Part shown: in pieces, positions 54,958-63,536 of the stretch | Layout of the letters: every line of letters begins with the position of its first letter | Numbering within the stretch: the first letter of the stretch is position 1 | DNA from: Pseudomonadota bacterium | Lineage (GTDB): Bacteria; Pseudomonadota; Alphaproteobacteria; Rhodobacterales; Rhodobacteraceae | DNA length: 64,000 nucleotides | Assembly (NCBI GenBank): GCA_018240425.1 | Contig: JAFEFU010000049.1 | Location: 1 to 64,000 of the forward strand | Reading direction: 5' to 3' | The notes under the pieces: model-generated | Database searches by the model: none | What the model was told of the DNA's origin: nothing | Seen by the model: only the letters and a program-made list of their open reading frames with translations | Made by a program: the position numbers and the translations under genes

Positions 54958-56022
54958 ATGTCGGAACACCTGTCTATCGAAAACGTGATTGACATGGCTC
55001 TCCAGGTGGCGCTGCGGGGCGTCGAGGACTTGAACCTCGTCTACATGAAAAACCCCAAGGCGGGGTGCACGGCTGCAATGCAGGTGCTCTGGAAGGCCGC
55101 AAGCGGTGTGGAGTTGCCGAGCACGGTCGAGATCCATGATCTGGGTACGGCGAGGTTCAGCTTCCGGCTGTCGCAGATGCCGTGGTGCGGGACGGCCAAG
55201 ATCGTGACGTTCGTCCGGCATCCACTGACGCGGGTCGTGTCCGCCTATAAAGACAAGGTATTGGGGCGGGACGACGAGTTTACTCGTGGACGCTTCTGCC
55301 AGCGATATGGCATCGACCAAGCCGAAACGGTTTCCTTCGAAAGGTTCATGAAACTTGTTCACGAGGACCCGGATCCTCAGACGCTTGATGAGCATTTCAA
55401 GCCGCAGTTCAAGAATGTGCTATTCCCGTTTATCGTTCCCAACTTCATCGGCAGGGTCGAAAACCTTGACCGCGATCTGTCGAAATTCATGGTGCAGGCG
55501 CTCGGGCGGGAGTCTTCGAGGGCCAAGGCGCTCAACAGGGGAACCGGCCGGACGGCGGACGAAGTCGGAACATTCTTTGCTGGGTCGGGCGATGCGCTGG
55601 AACGGGCAATCGACTTGTACCGGGATGATTTCCGCTACTTCGACTATCCACTGGACATCGCGGAAATGGTGCCCAGCGACTACGAGCCGGACTATCACCC
55701 TCATGCCCATCCACGGCTTGAACAGCTCCACGAACTGACCCGGCTGCGGCCGCCGGCGCAGCGGTCTCTGGACAGGCGTACCGCAACAATGCTGATCGCC
55801 GACCTGGAGGGCGGCGTCGCCTCTTCGCGCGAGATTGGCAGGATTTACGCGGCGGCCAAATCGAAAAGCGGTGGACGGGCGGAATTGCGGGATTTCGCCG
55901 GCGCTCTTCAGGCGGAGCAGACGATCCTGACCCGCGAGGCCAGGATCCGTCTCGGGACGCTGGCGGGCTTGCTTGAATCGATGGACTTTGCAGCCGGTGC
56001 GGGCGAAACTAAGACTCCTTAG
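54958..56022 (+). CDS. Sulfotransferase family protein
   Basis: This 354-residue PAPS-dependent sulfotransferase of the type-2 (carbohydrate) family has the 5'-phosphosulfate loop MKNPKAGCTAAMQVL near residue 25 and the 3'-phosphate site RHPLTRVVSAYKDK near residue 90. Such enzymes sulfate sugar residues. It is in the glycan module but divergent from the glycosyltransferase with a 249-base gap. The ATG at 54958 directly precedes the conserved start; the long open frame upstream is antisense to the glycosyltransferase. Confidence 0.88.
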   Translation: MSEHLSIENVIDMALQVALRGVEDLNLVYMKNPKAGCTAAMQVLWKAASGVELPSTVEIHDLGTARFSFRLSQMPWCGTAKIVTFVRHPLTRVVSAYKDKVLGRDDEFTRGRFCQRYGIDQAETVSFERFMKLVHEDPDPQTLDEHFKPQFKNVLFPFIVPNFIGRVENLDRDLSKFMVQALGRESSRAKALNRGTGRTADEVGTFFAGSGDALERAIDLYRDDFRYFDYPLDIAEMVPSDYEPDYHPHAHPRLEQLHELTRLRPPAQRSLDRRTATMLIADLEGGVASSREIGRIYAAAKSKSGGRAELRDFAGALQAEQTILTREARIRLGTLAGLLESMDFAAGAGETKTP

Positions 56023-56084
56023 TGTTCGCAGCGAACCGGGCATTCCGGTGGGGGGAACCGCCGCCGCGCGCGGTGCGCCCAACG

Positions 56085-57236
56085 TCACTCGGGCGCGAGC
56101 CGGGCCGCCAACGTCTTGGCCTCGGCGTAAGCCTCGCTTCCCATAGGACCGGACAGGCGCGACAGGATGTCGAGCGTCGTGTCAGAGCCGGCCTTCGAAA
56201 TCCAGAGCGGTGATTTCTTGACGAATTGAAAGCCCCGCCGCCGAAGCGTGTAGTAGGGCATCACATACCCCATCGCCTGCGCAGAAACAGCAGTCAGGAT
56301 GATCTGGATGCGATCACGGCGCCCCTGTTCGGTCGTCGGGTCGCTCAGCAGGACCTCGTCGCGCTTGGCGCGGATGCGCGGGCGTTCGGGAATGATGAGG
56401 TGGCGGGTCACCGCATCGAGTTCGTCCGCGCCGAGGGCCGCGATCTCCTTGTCGAGGCCCTCGACCGAGCAGGTCGCGTCATGGCTGTAGCCACGCCGGA
56501 TCACCCATTGCGTCAGGCCGATCTCGCCCCGGCGCACCGTGCGTCTCTTGTGATTGGACAGGCGGAACCGCCGCCAGAAGGTCAGGAAGGCGGGGTCGAG
56601 CAGGATCGGCTTGCCGATTGCGAGGGCATAGGACGCATAGTGAAAGTTCCGATGCTGCCCCGTGTATTCCCAGCGCAAGTCACGGAACTCGTGGGCGTCG
56701 TAGCGCTTGATGCCGTAGTTCGATGTGGCGCCGCAGAAGTCAACGTCAAGGTTGCGGGCGTCGGCGAACCAGCTTCGAGGGGCTTCGACCATCCAGGCGG
56801 AATCGTTGAGTATGAAGAGCCGGTCGAGCTTGGGCAGGGACGGCGCCAGATCGAGGATGCCGTCGCGATAGCCGCCGAAATCGTAGCCGAGGTTCGGCCG
56901 AGTGATGATCTTGGTGCAGAACGGTCTGAGCGTGGCGCGGTCATCGTCCGACAGCGGCAGGTTCGAAACGACCACCGGGCTGATGCCTTCCGCAGTCATC
57001 AGCCGCAAGGCGCTCAGGTGCGAAGGGAGGATGCCTTGGGACGGAAAGATCAGGTAGATCGCCGCCTCGCGCGCAAGCGGCAACGCTCCGTCATAGGTCT
57101 GGCTCAGCCCGGTGGCTTTGCGGTCGTAGCTGGTTCTGAGGGCAAAATATTCCCAAGTAAGGCCCGGGAGTTCAATCATCTGGCGGCCCAGCCGCGTCAG
57201 TTCGCGCTTCACCTTCCAAAGAGAGGTTTTCGTCAT
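56085..57236 (-). CDS. RgpF-like rhamnan synthesis protein F family
   Basis: This 383-residue protein of the rhamnan-synthesis-F type has AAIYLIFPSQGILPSHLSAL, ITRPNLGYDFGGYRDGI, RLFILNDSAWMVEAPRSWF and FWRRFRLSNHKRRTVRRGEIGL. This family occurs in bacterial glycan clusters and contains glycosyltransferase-like domains that extend or modify rhamnose polymers. It is convergent with the sulfotransferase. It is the last recognisable gene of the glycan module. Confidence 0.82.
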   Translation of the reverse strand: MTKTSLWKVKRELTRLGRQMIELPGLTWEYFALRTSYDRKATGLSQTYDGALPLAREAAIYLIFPSQGILPSHLSALRLMTAEGISPVVVSNLPLSDDDRATLRPFCTKIITRPNLGYDFGGYRDGILDLAPSLPKLDRLFILNDSAWMVEAPRSWFADARNLDVDFCGATSNYGIKRYDAHEFRDLRWEYTGQHRNFHYASYALAIGKPILLDPAFLTFWRRFRLSNHKRRTVRRGEIGLTQWVIRRGYSHDATCSVEGLDKEIAALGADELDAVTRHLIIPERPRIRAKRDEVLLSDPTTEQGRRDRIQIILTAVSAQAMGYVMPYYTLRRRGFQFVKKSPLWISKAGSDTTLDILSRLSGPMGSEAYAEAKTLAARLAPE

Positions 57237-57686
57237 CGGTGCGGGTCCAGTACAGATGCGTCAGGCGGCCAGCGCGCAAGCGGCCCGCACCGCGCTTGTG
57301 GGGGCCGCATGAAATGCCAGCCGTGCGGCCAGTCTTGCTAGTGACGAACAGCGCACCCGGATCTAGGCACGGGCGCTGATCGGGGACACGGTTCTAAGGT
57401 CGGACGAGTTCGTGTTGCGATGGCAGGCAGGCGGGGGCTTCGTCATGCGGCGGTTCTATGTTCATAGATTCGCAATGTGAAGGGGTACTGGGAGAAAAAT
57501 GCACTGGCCTCCACAAGGTTGGGATCGCTGTCATATATGCGCCGGGGAGGCCGCACAGACAGCACCACGGGGCATCGGGCCATCCGGTCCGCCCCCCTGT
57601 TTCGCGCTGGCGCGCCCGGCGCCGGACCGCAAATTACATGGATTCCCTGCTGTGCGCGGCGTAGAAATGGGGCAGGGAGAGGCCGG
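57237..57686. other. Intergenic tract before the cyclase gene
   Basis: No credible coding sequence is seen. The tract contains a 6-bp palindrome TCTATG-TT-CATAGA (57455-57468) inside AT-rich sequence and the leader of the downstream cyclase-like gene. No repeat of the tRNA-Thr 3' end, which would mark an island boundary, is found here. Confidence 0.5.
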
Positions 57687-59444
57687 ATGGAACACCGACT
57701 TGCCGCGGTGCTTGCTGCCGACATGGCCGGCTACAGCCGGCTGATGGAGCTTGACGAAACCGGTACCCTCGCCCGCCTGCGCACGCACCGGATCGAGCTG
57801 ATCGACCCTGCGATCGCCAAGAACGAAGGCCATGTGATCAAGACGGCGGGCGACGGGATGCTGGTCGAGTTTCCCAGCGTCGCCAATGCGGTGCGCTGCG
57901 CCGCCGAGATCCAGGAGCGGATGGCGCGGCGCAATGCCGATGTGCCGAAGGACCGCCAGATCCAGTTCCGCATCGGCATCAACCTTGGCGACATCATCTT
58001 TCAGGACGACGACATCTTCGGCGACGGGGTGAACATCGCGGCGCGGCTCGAACAGATGGCCGAAACCGGCGGCATCTGCGTCAGCGCCGCCGTCTACGAG
58101 CAGGTCCGCGAACGGCTGGACATTGCCTTCGAGGATCTCGGCGATCAGAGCCTGAAGAACATCAGCCGCCCGGTGCGTGTCTTTCGTGTGGTGCTGGAGG
58201 CGCCGGCGGGCAAGGTGTCCGGCCATGCCCCGGCAGGCGCCCGCGCGGCGGTCAAGCCGACCGTGGCGGTCCTGCCCTTCGCCAACATGAGCCGCGACCA
58301 TGAACAGGAATATTTCGCCGACGGCCTGACCGAGGACATCATCACCGAACTGTCGCGCCGCCACGAGCTGTTCGTGATCTCGCGCAATTCCACCTTCGTC
58401 TACAAGGGCCAGCCGGTGAACATCCGCGAGATCGCCCGCAAGCTAGGCGCGCAATACATCGTCGAGGGCAGCGTAAGGCGGTCGGGCGAGACCCTGCGCA
58501 TCACCGTCCAGCTGATCGACTCGGCCAGCGACAGCCACATATGGGCGGAGAAGTATGATCGCAGGCTGGACGACATCTTCGCGGTCCAGGACGAGATGAC
58601 GACCGCGATTGTCGCCACCCTGCCGGGCCGGCTCGAGGCCGCCCAGCAGACACAGGTGGCGCGCAAGGTTCCCGCCAGCCTGGCCGCCTATGAATGTGTT
58701 CTGGCCGCCAAGGTCCTGCACCATCGCAGCACCCGCAAGGACATCGACGAGGCGAAGCGGCTGATCGACCGGGCGATCGAACTGGACCCGGAATATGCCC
58801 ACGCCTACGCCTGGCGCGGCTGCATCCTGGGCCAGACCTGGGTCTACGGCTGGTGCGAGGATCGTGATGCGGTCATGGCGGAGGTGGCAGCGAATGTCGA
58901 AAAGGCCTTCTCGCTCGATCAGGACGACGCCGACGTCCAGCGCCTGCTTGCGGCGATCTGCATTGCCAAGGACGAGTTGCCCCGGGCCCGGTTCCACATG
59001 GAGCGGGCACTGGACCTGAACCCGAACTATGATCTGGTGGTGGTGCAGATGGGCGAGCTTCTGACCTGGCTCGGCAATCCCGAAGAGGGCATCGACTGGA
59101 TCCGCAAGGCGATGCGGCTCAACCCGCACCATCCCGAGCGGTTCTGGAGCCATCTCGGGCGCGCCCATTTCGCCGCGCGCCAATATTCGGAGGCGGTCGA
59201 GGCCTTCATGCGGCTGTCGGCACCCGACCACACCCATCATGCCTTCCTTGCCGCCGCCTGTGCCGGCCTGGGGGACGCAGCCGCCGCCACCGCCCATGCC
59301 GCGAAGGTGCGGGCACTCGATCCCCAATTCGAGCCGGCGGCGTTCCTGGCCACGATGCATTACGCCGATCCCGGCGACCTGCGGCACCTGCGCGACAGCC
59401 TGGAGCGGGCCGGGCTCAGGTCAGCTTCAGCAACAGCGACATGA
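57687..59444 (+). CDS. Class III cyclase domain / TolB-like / TPR signalling protein
   Basis: This 585-residue protein has an N-terminal class III nucleotidyl cyclase domain (about 1-170: MEHRLAAVLAADMAGYSRLM, KTAGDGMLVEF, FGDGVNIAARLEQM). A TolB-N/FlgO-like domain follows (about 195-325: VAVLPFANMS, EYFADGLTEDIITELSR, QYIVEGSVRRSG), then C-terminal TPR repeats (about 345-560). The metal-binding Asp and AGDG are kept, so it may be active. The architecture is common in alphaproteobacteria. The 3' end overlaps the convergent MarR gene by 29 bases. Confidence 0.9.
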   Translation: MEHRLAAVLAADMAGYSRLMELDETGTLARLRTHRIELIDPAIAKNEGHVIKTAGDGMLVEFPSVANAVRCAAEIQERMARRNADVPKDRQIQFRIGINLGDIIFQDDDIFGDGVNIAARLEQMAETGGICVSAAVYEQVRERLDIAFEDLGDQSLKNISRPVRVFRVVLEAPAGKVSGHAPAGARAAVKPTVAVLPFANMSRDHEQEYFADGLTEDIITELSRRHELFVISRNSTFVYKGQPVNIREIARKLGAQYIVEGSVRRSGETLRITVQLIDSASDSHIWAEKYDRRLDDIFAVQDEMTTAIVATLPGRLEAAQQTQVARKVPASLAAYECVLAAKVLHHRSTRKDIDEAKRLIDRAIELDPEYAHAYAWRGCILGQTWVYGWCEDRDAVMAEVAANVEKAFSLDQDDADVQRLLAAICIAKDELPRARFHMERALDLNPNYDLVVVQMGELLTWLGNPEEGIDWIRKAMRLNPHHPERFWSHLGRAHFAARQYSEAVEAFMRLSAPDHTHHAFLAAACAGLGDAAAATAHAAKVRALDPQFEPAAFLATMHYADPGDLRHLRDSLERAGLRSASATAT

Positions 59445-59832
59445 GCAGGCGCTGCTCGTCCTCGCCGAGGGGGGCCACGGTGCTGGCGCTGATCGCCTGG
59501 GCGACGGGCTTGGCCCTTTCGATCAGGCGCTCGCCCTGGGGCGTCAGCCGGACGGTCAGGCGGCGGCGGTCGTCGGGATCGGCTGAGGTCTGGACCAGCC
59601 CCTGACGCCTCAGCCGGTCGACCACGCCCTTGATGGTGGCCGCGTCCATCGCCGTCACCCGGCCGAGGTGGTTTTGCGACAGGGGGCCGAGTTCGGACAG
59701 CTTCGCCAGCGCCGCGAACTGGGTGGTGGTGATCTCGGGGATGGCGTCGGCGAAGATCGCAAGATGACGCTGGGTCACGCGGCGCAGCACGAAACCGATC
59801 TGGTCGTCGAGGACGTAGGGTTTGCCGGACAT
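59416..59832 (-). CDS. MarR-family regulator, NicR-like
   Basis: This 138-residue winged-helix repressor starts YVLDDQIGFVLRRVTQRHLAI, a pattern I associate with the NicR/BpsR nicotinate-responsive regulators. The wHTH is LGPLSQNHLGRVTAMDAATI, followed by the wing DPDDRRRLTVRLTPQG. It is divergent from the molybdenum hydroxylase operon, which it probably represses; the operator candidate TTTGCGTGCAAA lies between them. The 3' end overlaps the cyclase gene. Confidence 0.88.
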   Translation of the reverse strand: MSGKPYVLDDQIGFVLRRVTQRHLAIFADAIPEITTTQFAALAKLSELGPLSQNHLGRVTAMDAATIKGVVDRLRRQGLVQTSADPDDRRRLTVRLTPQGERLIERAKPVAQAISASTVAPLGEDEQRLLMSLLLKLT

Positions 59833-59892
59833 GCTCACCCCACTGCGATAGCGCGCGGGGGGCGTTCGCGCAAGCGCGGCGGGCTCTGGTCG

Positions 59893-59936
59893 TTGACAGA
59901 CTCTGGCGGTGGTGGGCAAGGTGATTTGCGTGCAAA
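59893..59936 (+). promoter_or_regulatory. Promoter/operator region for the hydroxylase operon
   Basis: A consensus -35 TTGACA (59893-59898) is followed, about 27 bases on, by the palindrome TTTGC-GT-GCAAA (59925-59936). The position fits a repressor site overlapping the start of transcription of the plus-strand operon. The -10 hexamer is weak. Binding by the adjacent MarR protein is inferred. Confidence 0.5.
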
Positions 59937-59964
59937 CGACCTTTGCCCTGGGGGAGGGGTTCGC

Positions 59965-60819
59965 TTGGCGGAAACGGCCAGATACGAACGTCCGGGCGGG
60001 CTGGCCAGCGCGCTCGCGCAGATGGCGGCACATCCGTTCCGCCCCCTTGCCGGGGGCACGGATCTCTATCCCGCGACCGATGCCCCGGCTTTGGCGGGCG
60101 ACATCCTCGATCTTGGCGCGGTGGGCGAACTGAAGGGGATCGATCTTTCCGGGGCCGAAGTGCGGATCGGCGCGGCGACGACCTGGACCGAGATCGCCCG
60201 CAGCCCGCTGCCCGCGGCCCTGGCCTGCCTCCAGCAGGCCGCGCGCGAGGTGGGGGGCGCCCAGATCCAGAATGCCGGCACGATCGGCGGCAACCTGTGC
60301 AACGCCTCGCCCGCCGCCGACGGGGTACCGCCGCTCCTGGCGCTCGAGGCCGAGGTCGAGCTGGCCTCGGTCGCGGGTCTGCGGCGGATGCCGCTCGGCC
60401 GGTTCATCGCCGGGCCGCGCCGGACCGCGCTTGCGCCCGGCGAACTGCTGGCCGCCGTCCTGATCCCGCGCGCCGCGCTGAGCGGGCATTCGCGGTTCGC
60501 CAAGCTGGGCGCGCGGACATACCTGGTCATCTCGATTGCCTCGGTCGCCGTCCGTCTGGTCGAGCGCGAGGGGCGGGTGGCCGGTGTCTCGATCGCGGTC
60601 GGTGCCTGTTCGCCGGTCGCCCGCCGGCTGCCGCAGATCGAGGCGGCGCTCGACGGCGCCCCCCTCGCCGCGGCCGCGGGCCTGGTGCGCGACGGGGACG
60701 TGGCGGCGGCCCTTGCCCCCATCGGCGATGTGCGCGCCAGCGCCGCCTACCGCGCCTCGGCGGCGGCCGAGCTGGTGCGGCGAACGGTCGCGGACCTGGC
60801 CGGAGGGCCGCGCCGATGA
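59965..60819 (+). CDS. Molybdenum hydroxylase FAD-binding subunit
   Basis: This 284-residue FAD subunit of a xanthine dehydrogenase-family enzyme has the flavin-binding PLAGGTDLYP motif (about 30) and IQNAGTIGGNLCNASPAADG (about 105). A C-terminal CO-dehydrogenase flavoprotein domain is present. Electrons pass from its FAD to the acceptor. The start is a TTG at 59965, 7 bases after GGGGAGG; the open frame upstream crosses the promoter and is rejected. Its stop overlaps the next gene's ATG (ATGA). Confidence 0.9.
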   Translation: MAETARYERPGGLASALAQMAAHPFRPLAGGTDLYPATDAPALAGDILDLGAVGELKGIDLSGAEVRIGAATTWTEIARSPLPAALACLQQAAREVGGAQIQNAGTIGGNLCNASPAADGVPPLLALEAEVELASVAGLRRMPLGRFIAGPRRTALAPGELLAAVLIPRAALSGHSRFAKLGARTYLVISIASVAVRLVEREGRVAGVSIAVGACSPVARRLPQIEAALDGAPLAAAAGLVRDGDVAAALAPIGDVRASAAYRASAAAELVRRTVADLAGGPRR

Positions 60820-63536
60820 TCGAGGTCGGATTCACCCTCAATGGCCAGCCCCGGCGCATGGCGTCGCCACCAACGCGGCGCCTGTCCGCGGTCCTGCGCG
60901 ATGACTGCGGGCTGACGGGCACCAAGGTCGGTTGCGACGCGGGCGACTGCGGCGCCTGCACCGTCCTGATCGACGGCGAGGCCCGCTGCGCCTGCCTCAC
61001 TCCGCTGGCCGCCGTCGCGGGGCGGGCGGTGCAGACGGTCGAGGGCGACGCCGCCGACATGACCCGGCTGAGGGCCGCCTTCCTGCGCCACGGGGCGGCG
61101 CAATGCGGGATCTGCACGCCGGGGATGCTGATGGCTGCGGCCGCGCTTCTGGCCCGCTCGCCCCGCCCCGCCGAGGCCGAGGTCCGCGAGGCGCTCGGCG
61201 GCGTTCTCTGCCGCTGCACCGGCTATGTCAGGATCGTCGCGGCGGTGATGGATGCGCTGGCCGATCCGCCGCCGGACCCCGTCGGGAGGGCGGGCGCGGT
61301 GGGCGAGCGGCTGGCAAGGCTCGACGGCGCGGGCAAGGCCGCGGGGCGGGCGCTGTTCGGCGCCGATCACTGGCCGGCGGGCAGCCTGATCCTGAAGGCG
61401 GTCCGCTCGCCCCATGCCCACGCCCGCTTCAGCCTTGGCGATCTGGCCGGCTGGCGCGCCGCCCGCCCGCAGGTCGCGGGCCTCTTCACCGCCGCCGACA
61501 TACCGGGCCGCAACCGCTATGGTGTGATCCCCGCCTTCGCCGACCAGCCCGCCCTGGCCGAGGAGGCCGCGCGCTTTCGCGGCGAGGCGGTGGCGCTCGT
61601 CGCTTTCGATCCGGCCGTGGGAGAGCCGGACCTGGCGGAGTTCCCGGTCGCCTGGCAGCCCCTGCCCGCCCTGGCGGACATCGCCGAGGCCATGTCGTCC
61701 GAGCAGCTTCTGCACGACCACCGGCCCGGCAACCTGCTGACCGAGGGGCTGGTCAGGCGCGGCGATGCGGCGGCGGCGCTGGCCGCCTCCTCGCATGTCG
61801 CCGGGGCCCGGATCGAGACCGCCTTCGTCGAACATGCCTGCATCGAGCCCGAGGCCGGCGCCGCCTGGATTGAGGGCGATACCGTGGTCATCCGCGCCTG
61901 CACCCAGGCCCCGGTCCTTGACCGCGACGACATGGCGGCGCTCCTTGGCCTGGCGAAGGACCGCGTGCGCATCATCCCCTCGGCGGTCGGCGGCGGGTTC
62001 GGCACCAAGCTCGACCTGTCGGTGCAGCCCTTCCTCGGGCTGGCGGCGTTTCTGACCGGGCGGCCGGTCCGCATGACCTACGGGCGCGGCGAGAGCATGG
62101 CCGCCACGACCAAGCGGCACCCGGCGCGGATCGAGGCGCGGATCGGCTGCGACGGCGGGGGGCGGATCACCGCGCTGGAGTTCGACGGCCTGTTCGACAC
62201 CGGCCCCTACGCCAGCTGGGGGCCGACCGTGGCCAACCGCGTGCCGGTCCATGCCACCGGCCCCTACCGCATCCCGCACGTCGTCGCCCGCGCCCGCGCC
62301 ATCCACTCGCACGGGCCGGTCTCGGGGGCCTTCCGCGGCTTTGGCGTACCCCAGGCGACGGTGGCCGTCGAGATGCTCTGCGACCGGCTGGCGGGGAAGG
62401 CCGGCATCGACCGGCTGGAGTTCCGCCTTCGCAACGCCTTCCGTGACGGCGATGCCACCGCGACCGGGCAGGTGCTGGCCGGGGCGGGCATCGCCGAATG
62501 CCTGGCCGCGCTCCGCCCGCACTGGGCCCGCGCCCTCGCTGAGGCGCGCGCGGCGAACGATGCGGCCCACGCTGCGGGCGGGCTCATCCGGCGCGGAGTG
62601 GGCCTCGCTTCGTGCTGGTATGGCTGCGGCAACACCTCGCTGCCCAACCCCTCGACGATCCGGGTCGGCCTGACGGCCGGGGGCCGGCTGGTCCTGCATC
62701 AGGGCGCGACCGAGATCGGGCAGGGATCGGACACGGTCCTGACCCAGATGTGCGCCGAGGCCATCGGTCTGCCGGTCGCGGCCTTCGACCTGGTGGGGCC
62801 GGACACCTTTCTCACCCCTGACGCGGGCAAGACCTCGGCCTCGCGCCAGACCTTCGTGTCGGGGCGGGCGGCGATGGCGGCGGGGCAGAGCCTGCGCGCG
62901 GCGATCCTGCGCCTCGGCAACTGGGGCGAAGGGGCGCGGCTCAGCCTTGGCGACGGGGCGATCCGGTCTGACGGGGGCGGGCGGATCGACCTGTCGGCGC
63001 TGGCGCCCGATCCGCTTGGCTATGTGCTGGCCGCCGAGGAAACCTATGACCCGCCGACCACGCCTCTGGATGCGGACGGGCAGGGCGCGCCCTATGCGGT
63101 CTACGGATTTGGCGCGCAGATTGCGGAACTGGCGGTGGACATGGGGCTGGGGACGGTGAAGCTTGTGAAGATCACCGCCGCCCATGATGTCGGCCGGGCG
63201 ATCAACCCGACGCTGGCCGAGGGGCAGATCGAGGGCGGCATCGCCCAGGGGATCGGCATGGCGCTGATGGAGGAATATCTTCCCGGCCGCACCGAGAACC
63301 TGCATGACTACCTGATCCCCACCATTGGCGACGTGCCGGAGATCGAGCCGATCCTGGTCGAGGTGCCGCATCCCGAGGGGCCCTTCGGCGCCAAGGGCCT
63401 CGGCGAGCATGTCCTGATTCCTACCGCGCCGGCGATCCTGAACGCGATCACCGACGCCACCGGTGTGGTGCCTTCCCGCCTGCCGGTCCTGCCGCACCGG
63501 CTTCTGGCCGCGATCCGGGAAAGGGCGGGGCGATGA
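60816..63536 (+). CDS. Fused [2Fe-2S] and molybdopterin subunit of a xanthine dehydrogenase-family hydroxylase
   Basis: This 906-residue chain has two [2Fe-2S] domains at the N-terminus: a plant-type site CDAGDCGACT (about 42), then CGICTPGM and CRCTGY (about 100-140). A Mo-cofactor catalytic region starts at about 165. The latter carries VGGGFGTKLDL, SGAFRGFGVPQATVA and the catalytic Glu in GAKGLGEH. It should hydroxylate an N-heterocyclic substrate using water, with electrons going to the FAD subunit. Most relatives have separate Fe-S and Mo chains; the fusion order matches some nicotinate-type dehydrogenases. It is translationally coupled both upstream and downstream. Confidence 0.92.
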   Translation: MIEVGFTLNGQPRRMASPPTRRLSAVLRDDCGLTGTKVGCDAGDCGACTVLIDGEARCACLTPLAAVAGRAVQTVEGDAADMTRLRAAFLRHGAAQCGICTPGMLMAAAALLARSPRPAEAEVREALGGVLCRCTGYVRIVAAVMDALADPPPDPVGRAGAVGERLARLDGAGKAAGRALFGADHWPAGSLILKAVRSPHAHARFSLGDLAGWRAARPQVAGLFTAADIPGRNRYGVIPAFADQPALAEEAARFRGEAVALVAFDPAVGEPDLAEFPVAWQPLPALADIAEAMSSEQLLHDHRPGNLLTEGLVRRGDAAAALAASSHVAGARIETAFVEHACIEPEAGAAWIEGDTVVIRACTQAPVLDRDDMAALLGLAKDRVRIIPSAVGGGFGTKLDLSVQPFLGLAAFLTGRPVRMTYGRGESMAATTKRHPARIEARIGCDGGGRITALEFDGLFDTGPYASWGPTVANRVPVHATGPYRIPHVVARARAIHSHGPVSGAFRGFGVPQATVAVEMLCDRLAGKAGIDRLEFRLRNAFRDGDATATGQVLAGAGIAECLAALRPHWARALAEARAANDAAHAAGGLIRRGVGLASCWYGCGNTSLPNPSTIRVGLTAGGRLVLHQGATEIGQGSDTVLTQMCAEAIGLPVAAFDLVGPDTFLTPDAGKTSASRQTFVSGRAAMAAGQSLRAAILRLGNWGEGARLSLGDGAIRSDGGGRIDLSALAPDPLGYVLAAEETYDPPTTPLDADGQGAPYAVYGFGAQIAELAVDMGLGTVKLVKITAAHDVGRAINPTLAEGQIEGGIAQGIGMALMEEYLPGRTENLHDYLIPTIGDVPEIEPILVEVPHPEGPFGAKGLGEHVLIPTAPAILNAITDATGVVPSRLPVLPHRLLAAIRERAGR

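Noticed and set aside
51704..57686. att-type direct repeat of the tRNA-Thr 3' end bounding an island
   Set aside because: I looked for a second copy of the T-arm/acceptor sequence up to the cyclase gene and found none, so no attachment sites are claimed.
59943..60815. In-frame extension upstream of the fused hydroxylase
   Set aside because: The frame is open but out of phase with the FAD subunit, which is clearly the real product there; the Fe-S domain begins exactly at the ATG at 60816.
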